From Allorhizobium paknamense (GTDB lineage: Bacteria; Pseudomonadota; Alphaproteobacteria; Rhizobiales; Rhizobiaceae): a stretch of DNA of 64,000 nucleotides. How positions within the stretch are numbered: position 1 is the stretch's first letter; every line of letters starts with the position of its first letter. The stretch covers positions 1-64,000 of the forward strand of contig NZ_JAUSWH010000015.1 of NCBI RefSeq assembly GCF_030815125.1, given 5' to 3'. The translations under genes and the position numbers were made by a program. Positions 17,473 to 25,532 of the stretch are shown one piece after another. The notes beneath the pieces were generated by a model. The model searched no databases. It had not been told where the DNA came from and saw nothing but the letters and a program-made list of their open reading frames with translations.

Positions 17473-18847
17473 CGCGCATACTGAAACCCATTCAGAGAAG
17501 CATCTTCTCGTGGTCGAGAAGGGCAATCCCGCGCGTGTTCGCTCGGCGAATAACATCGTGGTCGCAGAAATTGGAAAGCACATCCAGTTCGACCCTGATG
17601 TGCTTGATACCTTCGACGTGAAGGGTTTTGCACCGATACACTATGACCTTATGATCTTGGCCGCGGCTATAGAATTCGCTGATCGACGCTGGAGACGACC
17701 TGCTGGCTGGTTGCGTAATATCAGTGTTGAGATACCGGTCATAGACTTCGAGTGCTGGTCGAAACCCGACGTTCAAGCCACGCTTCGCAGCACGATGAAT
17801 TTTCTCACCGGCGACAACTGGCGTTTCTCGTTTATCAAGGCTAGTGGGTGCTCACCTATCGGCTCCAAGCAGATGCCGCTTTTCTTCGAACAAGAAAAAA
17901 AGTTTGCGATTGCCTACAGCAACGGCTTGGACTCTCGCGCAGTGTCCGCACTCAGTGGAAGCCGAGAGGAGGCTCTTTGTGTTCGCGTAGCGGCGACCAA
18001 GCAACGCAGGGTGGAGGGTGAAAGCTACTTCACGCAAATTCCGTTCAAGGTGAAGGGGTTTGAGGGAAGAGAAAGCAGCTTTAGATCGCGCGGATTCCAG
18101 TTTGCTACGATGGCGTCGATTGTGGCTCAGCTGTCCAAAGTCTCCAGGATTGTCGTCCCGGAAAGTGGGCAAGGTGCACTCGGCCCGGTCCTGGTCCCGC
18201 TTTATAACATCTATACCGACTACCGCAATTATCCGACGTTCTTCAGGAAGATGGAACGGTTCGCGCGAGCGCTGCTCGGCTGTAGCATTAAGTTTGAACA
18301 ACCTCGCCTGTGGTCAACAAAGGGACAGACCATGTCCGCTTTCCTTGCACTACCAGGCAAGGCGGATAAACACCTAACGACTACGCGATCGTGTTGGCAG
18401 ACGAGACGGGTGGTGAATGCCGATCGACGCCGGCAGTGCGGATTATGTGCAGCATGTTTGCTTCGCAGAATGAGCCTGCATGCGGCAGGCGTGCTAGAGG
18501 CAGACGATACGTATGTTGTATCAGACCTATCTGCCAGTGAAGTCAGTCACGCTTTCAAGGGCATAGCAGCCCAGGCTGACCAGGAGATAATGATTGAATA
18601 TGGAAGCGTCGGCGCGCGCCATTTCCAGCACCTCGCCGACCTAGCAGATCTACCCGACGCAGCGTTACGTCCGTTCGCCTCGCAGATTGCAGCCGCAATA
18701 GGCGAGACGTTTGACGTGACGCTTCGAAACTTGAGAATGATGTTAATGACGCATGCGAGTGAGTGGCAGGCATTTATGTCCGCCCAAGGTGACAAGAGCT
18801 TTTTAAAGGATTGGTTGGACGGAGGGCGCCATGACCGCTTTAAATGA
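17453..18847 (+). CDS. QueC-like PP-loop protein (464 aa)
   Basis: The central domain resembles QueC (7-cyano-7-deazaguanine synthase): a PP-loop ATP site in the form 'AYSNGLDSRA' (SNGLDS 156-161, usually SGGxDS) and a C-terminal cysteine cluster C314, C329, C332, C335 ('QCGLCAACLLRR') as in QueC's zinc site. The protein is about twice the size of QueC, with an N-terminal extension of about 150 residues and a C-terminal extension of about 115. No other queuosine genes are nearby, so housekeeping preQ0 synthesis is unlikely. QueC-like enzymes occur in antiphage operons such as Qat and type IV CBASS, which suggests a defence role. An alternative start at 17465 is equally plausible. Confidence 0.78.
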   Translation: MVLTMTDAHTETHSEKHLLVVEKGNPARVRSANNIVVAEIGKHIQFDPDVLDTFDVKGFAPIHYDLMILAAAIEFADRRWRRPAGWLRNISVEIPVIDFECWSKPDVQATLRSTMNFLTGDNWRFSFIKASGCSPIGSKQMPLFFEQEKKFAIAYSNGLDSRAVSALSGSREEALCVRVAATKQRRVEGESYFTQIPFKVKGFEGRESSFRSRGFQFATMASIVAQLSKVSRIVVPESGQGALGPVLVPLYNIYTDYRNYPTFFRKMERFARALLGCSIKFEQPRLWSTKGQTMSAFLALPGKADKHLTTTRSCWQTRRVVNADRRRQCGLCAACLLRRMSLHAAGVLEADDTYVVSDLSASEVSHAFKGIAAQADQEIMIEYGSVGARHFQHLADLADLPDAALRPFASQIAAAIGETFDVTLRNLRMMLMTHASEWQAFMSAQGDKSFLKDWLDGGRHDRFK

Positions 18848-20021
18848 GCTGAGCGCACAAGAGATCGGGCGGAGACTTCGAATCGCACGTGAAAATGCTG
18901 ATGTTCGCCAGGACGATGCCGCCCAATTTATCGGCGTATCGCGCCCAACTCTTGTTTCGATCGAAAAAGGTGTTCGTCGGGTTCGGATGCAAGAAATCCA
19001 GGCTCTCGCTCGTCACTATGGTGTCTCAGTCAATGCACTATTGCGTCGCGAAGCTGTGCATACCGACCTGTTGCCCCGTTTTCGTAAACTCCGCGATACT
19101 GAGGACGAACACACTTTAGAGGCCGTTCGTCTGCTCAATGACCTGATCAAGGCGGATATCGAACTAGAGAACATCCTCGGTATCCAGCGCCGACGCAACT
19201 ACCCGCCTGAACGCGGCATAAACGAGGGCGACGTGGTCGCTTTGGGAGAAGCGCACGCGAAGGAGCTGCGAGAGTGGCTGGGACTTGGCGGGGGGCCGAT
19301 CCCCGATATTTTTTCGGTAATCGAGCACGGTCTAGGTATTCGTCTATACCAACGCCGCTTGTCCTCACGGTCACGAATCGCAGGCTTGTTCACCTACGAC
19401 GATAATGTTGGCGCATGTATTTTGCTCAATGCCAACCACCCCCTTCCTCGTAGAGTGCAGACTGCCTCTCACGAGTGCGGACACTTCTTTGGCACGCGGC
19501 AGATGCCTGAGGTGTTGGAAGAGGATGAGAAATTTCTCTCACGCGATGAACGCTACGCCAATGCATTTGGCCGGGCGCTGCTTGCGCCACCAGAGAGCTT
19601 TGCCGAAAGCTTTCTTCAGTTGAAGGAGATCACCGGAAAGACCACGCGCCGCCTCGTCATCTTGCTCGCCGACCAGTTCGGCATTTCGCGCCAGGCCTGT
19701 GTTCTGCGCCTCGAAGAACTCGGGTTAGTGAAGAAGGGCACGTGGGCTTGGTTTGAGAACAACGGTGGCATTACCGACGAACATGTGCGGGAAGTCTTTG
19801 GCGGACCGATCGACCGCCGTGACAGTGGTAAAGCTGATGCAGACCGCCTGGTCTCACATCGACTGAGCCTGATGGCGCATGCAGCATGGAAACGCGAATT
19901 GATGTCGGAGGGTCAGCTTGCAGAACTTCTGAAAATCAGCAGATTGCAGCTTCGCGAGATCATCGACGAAATCGAGCTCGAGGAAAAAGAAACGGATGAC
20001 CTACTCAAGTTCCCTGAGTGA
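18831..20021 (+). CDS. HTH + ImmA/IrrE metallopeptidase regulator (396 aa)
   Basis: Residues 10-72 are an XRE-type helix-turn-helix ('EIGRRLRIARENADVRQDDAAQFIGVSRPTLVSIEKGVRR'). Residues about 160-290 form an ImmA/IrrE (DUF955) peptidase domain with the zinc site HECGH (214-218) and 'ANAFGRALLAPPESF'. A further C-terminal region looks like a second winged helix ('AELLKISRLQLREIIDEIEL'). Members of this family cleave repressors or act as antitoxins for partner toxins. The ATG at 18831 has GGAGG at spacing 5 and overlaps the QueC-like gene by 17 bases; its own end overlaps the PIN gene by 26 bases. It could regulate the cassette and neutralise the PIN protein. Confidence 0.85.
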   Translation: MTALNELSAQEIGRRLRIARENADVRQDDAAQFIGVSRPTLVSIEKGVRRVRMQEIQALARHYGVSVNALLRREAVHTDLLPRFRKLRDTEDEHTLEAVRLLNDLIKADIELENILGIQRRRNYPPERGINEGDVVALGEAHAKELREWLGLGGGPIPDIFSVIEHGLGIRLYQRRLSSRSRIAGLFTYDDNVGACILLNANHPLPRRVQTASHECGHFFGTRQMPEVLEEDEKFLSRDERYANAFGRALLAPPESFAESFLQLKEITGKTTRRLVILLADQFGISRQACVLRLEELGLVKKGTWAWFENNGGITDEHVREVFGGPIDRRDSGKADADRLVSHRLSLMAHAAWKRELMSEGQLAELLKISRLQLREIIDEIELEEKETDDLLKFPE

Positions 20022-20640
20022 TCAAACCGGTCCTCTGATCCTCGACACGAGCGTTCTCATCAACCTCCATGCATGCCGGCGTGGTGCTGAGATCCTTTCA
20101 GCCATCCCAAACCCTATCGTCATTTCAAACATCGTGGCTGGCGAACTTGACCACGAGACGAGCAGACGAAACGGCGAAAAGGCATTTCTGTGCACGTTGG
20201 AGACTGCGGGGAAGGTCTCACTCGTCGACCTATCGGATCAGGAGTTCAAGTTCTTTTTCGAACTCACGTCTACTTCACCGTCGCTAGACGATGGTGAGGC
20301 AGCAACAATCGCTATCGCACGTTCACGTGGTATTTTGCCGGTTATCGATGAGAAGAGGGGTCGCAGAAGAGTAGAGCAGCTCATGCGCGCTGAGGCCTAT
20401 TGGTCGCTCGACATTCTGACGCATCCTGACGCAATAGATTTCCTCGGAGCCGACGTCTCGAGAGAGGTGCTGTTTCTGGCTTTGCGGGACGGACGAATGA
20501 GGATTCCACCTGAGAGCACCCAGCACGTAGTAAATTCAATCGGGATAGACCAGGCTAGGGACTGTACTTGCTTGCCCGGATACAAAGGCCTTTTCGACGT
20601 GTTGTCCGCGTCAGAGCAGCAGATGAAGCTCGGCCTGTAG
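19996..20640 (+). CDS. PIN-domain ribonuclease-like protein (214 aa)
   Basis: The acidic residues of a PIN nuclease are visible: 'LILDTSVLIN' (first Asp), 'IVAGELDHE' (Glu), 'SLDDGEAATIAIA' (Asp/Glu) and 'PVIDEKRGRRR' (final Asp). The 'DDGEA.TIAIA...GILPVID' segment resembles DUF3368-type PIN proteins. The C-terminal 70 residues are an extension of unknown role with a 'CTCLPGYKGLFDVL' motif. PIN proteins paired with HTH-ImmA proteins behave as toxins in related two-gene modules. It is the last gene of the overlapping cassette and the likely effector. Confidence 0.8.
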   Translation: MTYSSSLSDQTGPLILDTSVLINLHACRRGAEILSAIPNPIVISNIVAGELDHETSRRNGEKAFLCTLETAGKVSLVDLSDQEFKFFFELTSTSPSLDDGEAATIAIARSRGILPVIDEKRGRRRVEQLMRAEAYWSLDILTHPDAIDFLGADVSREVLFLALRDGRMRIPPESTQHVVNSIGIDQARDCTCLPGYKGLFDVLSASEQQMKLGL

Positions 20641-20814
20641 GCAGATCAAGAAGAAAGAGATGGGGGTTCGCTTATATTGTCAGTTCGTTACTTTATAACA
20701 TATTGCATAAGCGTTATTATGGAACTCCTGGCCCACATTACATTGTTGTTCAGTCCGCTACGCAAATCGATTCATCGCACATATGACAACCTATGCTCTC
20801 GTGTTTCATGGATC

Positions 20815-21516
20815 CTAGTTTTGTGCTCGTTCCTCTGTCTTGACGATGCGACCGTCCTCCAGCGTGAGGATGCGGTCAGCGCGGTCGAGGATGCGATTGT
20901 CGTGGGTAACGAGCAATGTGGTGGTACCCCGTGCTTCACCCATGCGCTTCAGAAGATCGACGACATCCGCCGCGCTGTCTTTGTCCAGGGCGGCTGTGGG
21001 CTCGTCTGCTAGCACGAGCGCCGGGCTGGAGACCAGCGCTCGGGCGACAGCAACGCGCTGCTTCTGACCGCCTGACAGGTTCGCAGGCAGATACGTTGTG
21101 CGGTCGCTCAAGCCGACCAGGCCAAGTGCATGCTCAGCCGCGCTTTGCGCCACGCTATCGGCCACTTCGCCATGCACCTGTACGCCCATCATCACGTTCT
21201 GCAGCGCTGTGAGGCTTTCATGGAGATTGTGTGCCTGAAAAATGAAGCCCAGACGGCGGCGCAGGCTGACGAGCTGTGACTGCGATGCGCCGTTCAACTC
21301 ACTTTCCAGAAGCCGCACAGATCCATTCTGCACGGCTCTGAGACAGCCGACAAGCGTGAGGACCGTTGTCTTGCCAGACCCGGAAGGCCCCATCAGCACG
21401 GTGAAGCTGCCGCGTTTCAGCGTTAGATTCACATCAAACAGCGCCTGTTTGCGAACGTCGCCACTGCCGAACCAATGGTTCAACCCATGCACGTCGACGA
21501 TTGCCTCGTTGTCCAT
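20815..21516 (-). CDS. DevA-type ABC transporter ATP-binding protein (233 aa)
   Basis: A LolD/MacB-family ATPase with Walker A GPSGSGKT (43-50), signature 'LSGGQKQRVAVARAL', Walker B 'LVLADEPTAALD' and H-loop 'LVTHD'. With the DevC-like permease (9 bases upstream) and the DevB-like adaptor it forms a tripartite exporter of the heterocyst-glycolipid-exporter (DevBCA) type, which moves substrates from the inner membrane or periplasm outwards through a TolC-like partner. No outer-membrane partner lies nearby and the substrate is unknown. Confidence 0.9.
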   Translation of the reverse strand: MDNEAIVDVHGLNHWFGSGDVRKQALFDVNLTLKRGSFTVLMGPSGSGKTTVLTLVGCLRAVQNGSVRLLESELNGASQSQLVSLRRRLGFIFQAHNLHESLTALQNVMMGVQVHGEVADSVAQSAAEHALGLVGLSDRTTYLPANLSGGQKQRVAVARALVSSPALVLADEPTAALDKDSAADVVDLLKRMGEARGTTTLLVTHDNRILDRADRILTLEDGRIVKTEERAQN

Positions 21517-21525
21517 CGAAGCCTC

Positions 21526-22698
21526 CTAAAAAAGATCGGCGGGGTCGGCAGCGTCAAGCCGACGGGTCGCAATGGCGCCGGACAGGGCGGAAAAGATTAT
21601 GGTGCCTAGAAAGACAGTAGCTGCCATCGATGGCGTCATCCCCAGAGGCAAGGTCGTTATCTTGCCCATGAGCGTCAGGATGGTCGTCCCGACGATCAGT
21701 CCTGGAATAAAGCCCATGATCCCGAGCACCACCGCCTCTTCGAAGACAATCCCGAGGAAGAAACGCGGGCCATAGCCCATGGCCTTGAAGGTTGCGTATT
21801 CACGCAGGTGGTCGGCCACGTCGGTGGACAACACCTGGTAGACGATGACGATGCCGACGAGAACGCCGATCAGCACGCCGAACCCGAAGATGATGCCCGT
21901 CGGCCGCTTGGTCTGCTGGTAGCGCAGATCCTCCTGCGCTGCATCCTGATAGCTGCGTATGCGAAGGGACGGATCGGAGATCAGGGTTTTCAGGCGGGCG
22001 ATCACGGCGTCTGTTTGCGCGCTGGGGCGCAGGCTCAGTAGAATATGATCAGGCGCTGAGGAGCTGCGCGTCGGGAATAGCGACAAGAATGTCTGGTCCG
22101 AAACCAGCATATAGCCATCGCCACCGAAGCCTCCACCGCCGGAGAACGTGGCAAAGGCGGTGATGGTGCGGCCTTGCGTTTCAAAGGACAAAGGCGTTTG
22201 CGGACGGATTGAGGCTGCTTCGTCCTTGGCCAGCCCTCGGGCCAGCCGATCAAGTATTGCTGCGTCTCGCACCTGCAGGAGATTGAGATCGCCTCCGATC
22301 TCCGTGGACAGAAACTCGGTTTTGATCGGATCCACACCAAAGGTCGTCAGACTAATGTCCTTCTCGCCACGGTCCCAGGGAACATTGGCGATGAAAAGAC
22401 CCATTCCAGCGGCTACATCCGGATCTCCCAGCGCCTGCAGCAACCATTGCCGAGCCACATTGCCACCATCGGTCAAGGTACTCGCATCGCTGGCGGAGAT
22501 CATGATGTCCGCCTGGAAGAAATCATAGGGTCGCAATGTTGCAGCCCCCATCGAATTCATGATCCCAAGCTGGACGAAGACCAGCACATTGGCAAAGGCC
22601 ACCCCGGCGAGTGCTGCGGCGAAGCGAGTGCGGTTGTGGGTCAGTTGCAGCCAGCCGATGGGCAGCCGCCCGAACAGGCGTTGCAGCAGGTAGCTCAT
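21526..22698 (-). CDS. DevC-type ABC transporter permease (390 aa)
   Basis: The MacB/FtsX-like topology is visible: a first membrane segment near residues 25-45 ('FAAALAGVAFANVLVFVQLGI'), a periplasmic loop of about 200 residues, then three C-terminal membrane segments starting with 'GIIFGFGVLIGVLVGIVIVYQVL' and 'EAVVLGIMGFIPGLIVGTTIL'. The 'DHLREYATFKAMGYG' segment is characteristic of DevC. It overlaps the adaptor gene by 4 bases (ATGA) and lies 9 bases from devA, so the three genes are one operon. Confidence 0.88.
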   Translation of the reverse strand: MSYLLQRLFGRLPIGWLQLTHNRTRFAAALAGVAFANVLVFVQLGIMNSMGAATLRPYDFFQADIMISASDASTLTDGGNVARQWLLQALGDPDVAAGMGLFIANVPWDRGEKDISLTTFGVDPIKTEFLSTEIGGDLNLLQVRDAAILDRLARGLAKDEAASIRPQTPLSFETQGRTITAFATFSGGGGFGGDGYMLVSDQTFLSLFPTRSSSAPDHILLSLRPSAQTDAVIARLKTLISDPSLRIRSYQDAAQEDLRYQQTKRPTGIIFGFGVLIGVLVGIVIVYQVLSTDVADHLREYATFKAMGYGPRFFLGIVFEEAVVLGIMGFIPGLIVGTTILTLMGKITTLPLGMTPSMAATVFLGTIIFSALSGAIATRRLDAADPADLF

Positions 22699-23909
22699 GG
22701 ATTGACCCGTACCGTGGTGTCAATGCGGGCGATGACCTCGAGATTTGTGAAACGGGCGGCAACATCCGAGGACGCTTTGTCCAGCACCACCAAGACCTGA
22801 ATGACGCGCGCATCTTTGTTTTCCGCCGCATCGTCCGAAATCAGGCCCTGCCGTCCCACGGTCAGTCCGATCCTGTCCACCCGGCCTTGCAACGTGACAC
22901 CGAGAGCCGGAGTTACGAGTTCCACCGGCTGGCCGACCATGACTGCACTGATGCGATCCTGCCAGATCTCAACCTCGGCCATCATCTGATCCGTGTCCCC
23001 CATATCCATGATCCCGTCGGTGGGAGGTCGCTGTCCGGGCGTGACATGGATGTCGAGGATCGTGCCGGTGATGGGCGCCACGACTTCGGCGCGTGCAAGG
23101 TCGAGCCGAGCACGGGCCAGTTCGGATCGGGCGGCATCGACATTGCGGCTGGCGACGATCACATCGGGCTGTTCGTCCAGCGTGACTGCCGCATATCGCG
23201 TGAGCGTTGCCTCAGCGCGCACAACAGAAAGATTGGCGCCCTCTACTGCTGCACGGGCAGCATCGAGTGCGGCCTGCGTGCTGACTGCGTTCGAGGCGAG
23301 CGCCTCAGTTCGTGCGAGCGTCGATGCAGCCTCTGCAGCCGTGGACACCGCTTGATCCAGTGCGGCCTGTGCTTCGTCGCGGCTTGCCTCCACCGCCGCA
23401 CGTGTCTGGATGAGGGTTGCTTCGCGCACAGCGAGATTTGCCTCTGCGGTGAGCACGGCACCAGCGAGAGCCGCATGATTGTCGAGCCGCGCCAACACGG
23501 CACCCTTTTCCACCTGGTCGCCAACGGAAACCAGGATGTCCGCGATGCGCGCATCGCCAGCCCCATAGGGTGCTGCGACGACCGAAACGTCGCCACGCGG
23601 CATCACCCGCGCCAATCCCACCACGTCAGATGGCAGCATGGTTTCCGCCATCTTCGGTGGAAGCTCAATGTCGGGCGGCAACGCAATGGGTGCGTCAGAG
23701 CCGCCGCCGGGTTGAAGCCCCGTCAGCGCGTAAAACTTCTGCAAACCTGTCGGTTGGAAATACATTCCCAGCACAGCACCCGAGAACATGAAGACTGGGA
23801 CCAGCAGCACCAGCAGGTACCGCTTCCGAAACCAGCGCCGCTGTCGAGGCGATTTTGGCTCGGACAGATTCAGATTGATCGGGAGGCTTGTTTCATCAGT
23901 GGCTGACAT
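22695..23909 (-). CDS. DevB-type periplasmic adaptor / HlyD family (404 aa)
   Basis: One N-terminal membrane segment ('YLLVLLVPVFMFSGAVLGMYF') anchors the protein. Then come a lipoyl/barrel half-motif ('VVAAPYGAGDARIADILVSVGDQVEKGAVLARLDN'), a long alanine-rich coiled-coil hairpin and the returning barrel ('ARAEVVAPITGTILDIHVTPGQRPPTDGIMDMGDTDQMMAEVEI'). This is the membrane-fusion subunit bridging the DevAC transporter to an outer-membrane channel. It is the first gene of the minus-strand devBCA operon; its start lies 225 bases from the EF-hand gene. Confidence 0.88.
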   Translation of the reverse strand: MSATDETSLPINLNLSEPKSPRQRRWFRKRYLLVLLVPVFMFSGAVLGMYFQPTGLQKFYALTGLQPGGGSDAPIALPPDIELPPKMAETMLPSDVVGLARVMPRGDVSVVAAPYGAGDARIADILVSVGDQVEKGAVLARLDNHAALAGAVLTAEANLAVREATLIQTRAAVEASRDEAQAALDQAVSTAAEAASTLARTEALASNAVSTQAALDAARAAVEGANLSVVRAEATLTRYAAVTLDEQPDVIVASRNVDAARSELARARLDLARAEVVAPITGTILDIHVTPGQRPPTDGIMDMGDTDQMMAEVEIWQDRISAVMVGQPVELVTPALGVTLQGRVDRIGLTVGRQGLISDDAAENKDARVIQVLVVLDKASSDVAARFTNLEVIARIDTTVRVNP

Positions 23910-24068
23910 TGCAGTTCACGCGTTCCTGTCGATCTTTGGATGGGATGTTGACTTCAATACCCTCGTCCCGGCCTTAGCAATCGGCAAGAGAGCCTCGGCG
24001 ACTAGGCTGCAACGAAACACATATCACAGAACATAAATTTGAATTGTTCGATATCGTGTATTTGTTAG

Positions 24069-24102
24069 CCTGGCCAGAGATCCAAGCGGATGGCTGGCCA
24101 GG
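24069..24102 (-). terminator. Inverted repeat after the EF-hand gene
   Basis: CCTGGCCAG (24069-24077) and CTGGCCAGG (24094-24102) form a perfect 9-bp stem 33 bases after the stop of the minus-strand EF-hand gene. No strong T-tract follows, so it may be a weak terminator or a regulatory hairpin ahead of devB. Confidence 0.35.
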
Positions 24103-24134
24103 AAAGATGCGACAAAGCCACGCAAGCCCAGCGC

Positions 24135-24578
24135 TTAGCGACCGAAATCAGCCGTGGTCACAACTCCGTCTGTGTTCCGGTCCAGCATGCCCATCCAGGC
24201 GACAGCACCGCCGAGGAATTCGTCCCGTGACACCTTGCCGTCCTGGTCGGTGTCGTTGTTCTGAAGTGTCATTCCCTGGGATGCCCGGTCGGCTCTGCCA
24301 CCATGACCACCGGCATTGGCCTTCATGTCGTTGGCGCGCGCCTCGTCGAAATACACGTATTCATCGGCGTCGATAAACCCGTCCTCGTTGGAATCGAAGG
24401 TGAGGAAAACGTCACCGCGCTTGGTCTGCAGCTCGGAAAGGGTGGCTTCGCCATTTGCGTCGAGGTCCCAGTTCTCCAGGAAGTGGGCACCGGGATTGCC
24501 CTGTTGCTGAGCCATAAGGGGTGCGACGGAAGCAGCCAGAGCCATGGCGGCGATCAGAGTTTTCTTGAGACTATGCAT
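24135..24578 (-). CDS. Secreted EF-hand calcium-binding protein (147 aa)
   Basis: A signal peptide (MHSLKKTLIAAMALAASVAPLMA, then QQQGN) directs export. Four EF-hand loops are visible: DLDANGEATLSE, DSNEDGFIDADE, DTDQDGKVSRDE and DRNTDGVVTTAD, each with D/N at positions 1, 3 and 5; the first and last lack some usual ligands. It is likely a periplasmic calcium-binding protein. The start at 24578 is chosen because the signal peptide begins there; a longer frame to 24683 is not supported. It is divergent from the two-component system at 24798, which suggests that system may control it. Confidence 0.82.
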   Translation of the reverse strand: MHSLKKTLIAAMALAASVAPLMAQQQGNPGAHFLENWDLDANGEATLSELQTKRGDVFLTFDSNEDGFIDADEYVYFDEARANDMKANAGGHGGRADRASQGMTLQNNDTDQDGKVSRDEFLGGAVAWMGMLDRNTDGVVTTADFGR

Positions 24579-24797
24579 TTTGCGTTCCACTTCATCGGAT
24601 CTCGTTTGCGCGTCTTGAGCGGCGAAGTTTGTTTCACCCCGCCTCGACTGCGATGGACATGTGATGACGGATGCATGTCGCACGATGATGCCGTCTCGGG
24701 CCCCTTTTGTAACGGTTTGTCGCAGATCGGCTGCCTGACACCGGGCGTGACAAAGGAGGAGTGGAACACAGTCCCCATCATGCGTTAGAACCGTGCC

Positions 24798-25532
24798 ATG
24801 ACCTCAAGCGACTCCAGTCCACATATCCTGATCGTCGACGACCATCGCGATATCCGCGACGGACTGGTCCGTTACCTCGAGAAGAACGGATTCCGGACCA
24901 CGGCTGCGCGCGACGCGACCGAGATGGACAAGTGCCTGCATGGCGGACGCTTCGATCTTGTGATCCTCGACGTCATGATGCCGGGTGAGGACGGGCTTTC
25001 GATCGCACGGCGGCTGAGCAGCGCTGGCGGGCCGCCGATCCTGATGCTGAGTGCCCTGGCCGAGGAGACGGATCGCATTGTCGGCCTCGAAGTCGGCGCT
25101 GACGACTACCTGCCGAAACCCTTCAGCCCGAGAGAATTGCTGGCAAGGGTCAAGGCCATCTTGCGGCGGACCGGTCGAACGACCAGCCTGGCCGGCAGCC
25201 TCTCCGGGCGACGTCTTGCCTTTTCCGGATGGACGCTGAACACGGATACGCGGCAGCTGACCCGAGACGAGGACGGAAAACAGATATCACTGAGCTCGAC
25301 GGAATTCCGCCTTCTCATCGTCTTCCTCGAACGCCCGAGATTTGTCCTGTCCCGGGATCAGTTGATGGATCTGACCGAGGGACGGTCTCCTGACGTCTTT
25401 GATCGGGCGATCGACAACCAGATCAGCCGGCTGCGGCGCAAGATCGAGCCCGATCCGGGACACCCGACGATCATCACGACGATACGGGCGGGAGGCTACA
25501 GCCTCGCCTGTGATGTGGCAGTCTTGCCATGA
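24798..25532 (+). CDS. OmpR-family response regulator (244 aa)
   Basis: The receiver domain has the acidic pair in 'LIVDDHRD', phospho-acceptor D58 in 'LVILDVMMPGEDG' and Lys in 'YLPKPFSP'. The C-terminal winged helix ('LSSTEFRLLIVFLERPRFVLSRDQLMDL', 'DRAIDNQISRLRRKIEPDPGHPTIITTIRAGGYSL') is OmpR-type. It overlaps the kinase gene by ATGA, so the pair is cotranslated. The target is unknown; nearest candidates are the divergent EF-hand gene and devBCA. Confidence 0.92.
   Translation: MTSSDSSPHILIVDDHRDIRDGLVRYLEKNGFRTTAARDATEMDKCLHGGRFDLVILDVMMPGEDGLSIARRLSSAGGPPILMLSALAEETDRIVGLEVGADDYLPKPFSPRELLARVKAILRRTGRTTSLAGSLSGRRLAFSGWTLNTDTRQLTRDEDGKQISLSSTEFRLLIVFLERPRFVLSRDQLMDLTEGRSPDVFDRAIDNQISRLRRKIEPDPGHPTIITTIRAGGYSLACDVAVLP

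Noticed and set aside
17453..18847. Housekeeping QueC for queuosine synthesis
   Set aside because: The PP-loop is degenerate (SNGLDS), the protein is about twice the normal length, and no queD, queE or queF gene is nearby.
22611..23906. Plus-strand 431-codon frame
   Set aside because: Antisense to the DevB-like adaptor; Cys/Arg/His-rich composition without any domain.
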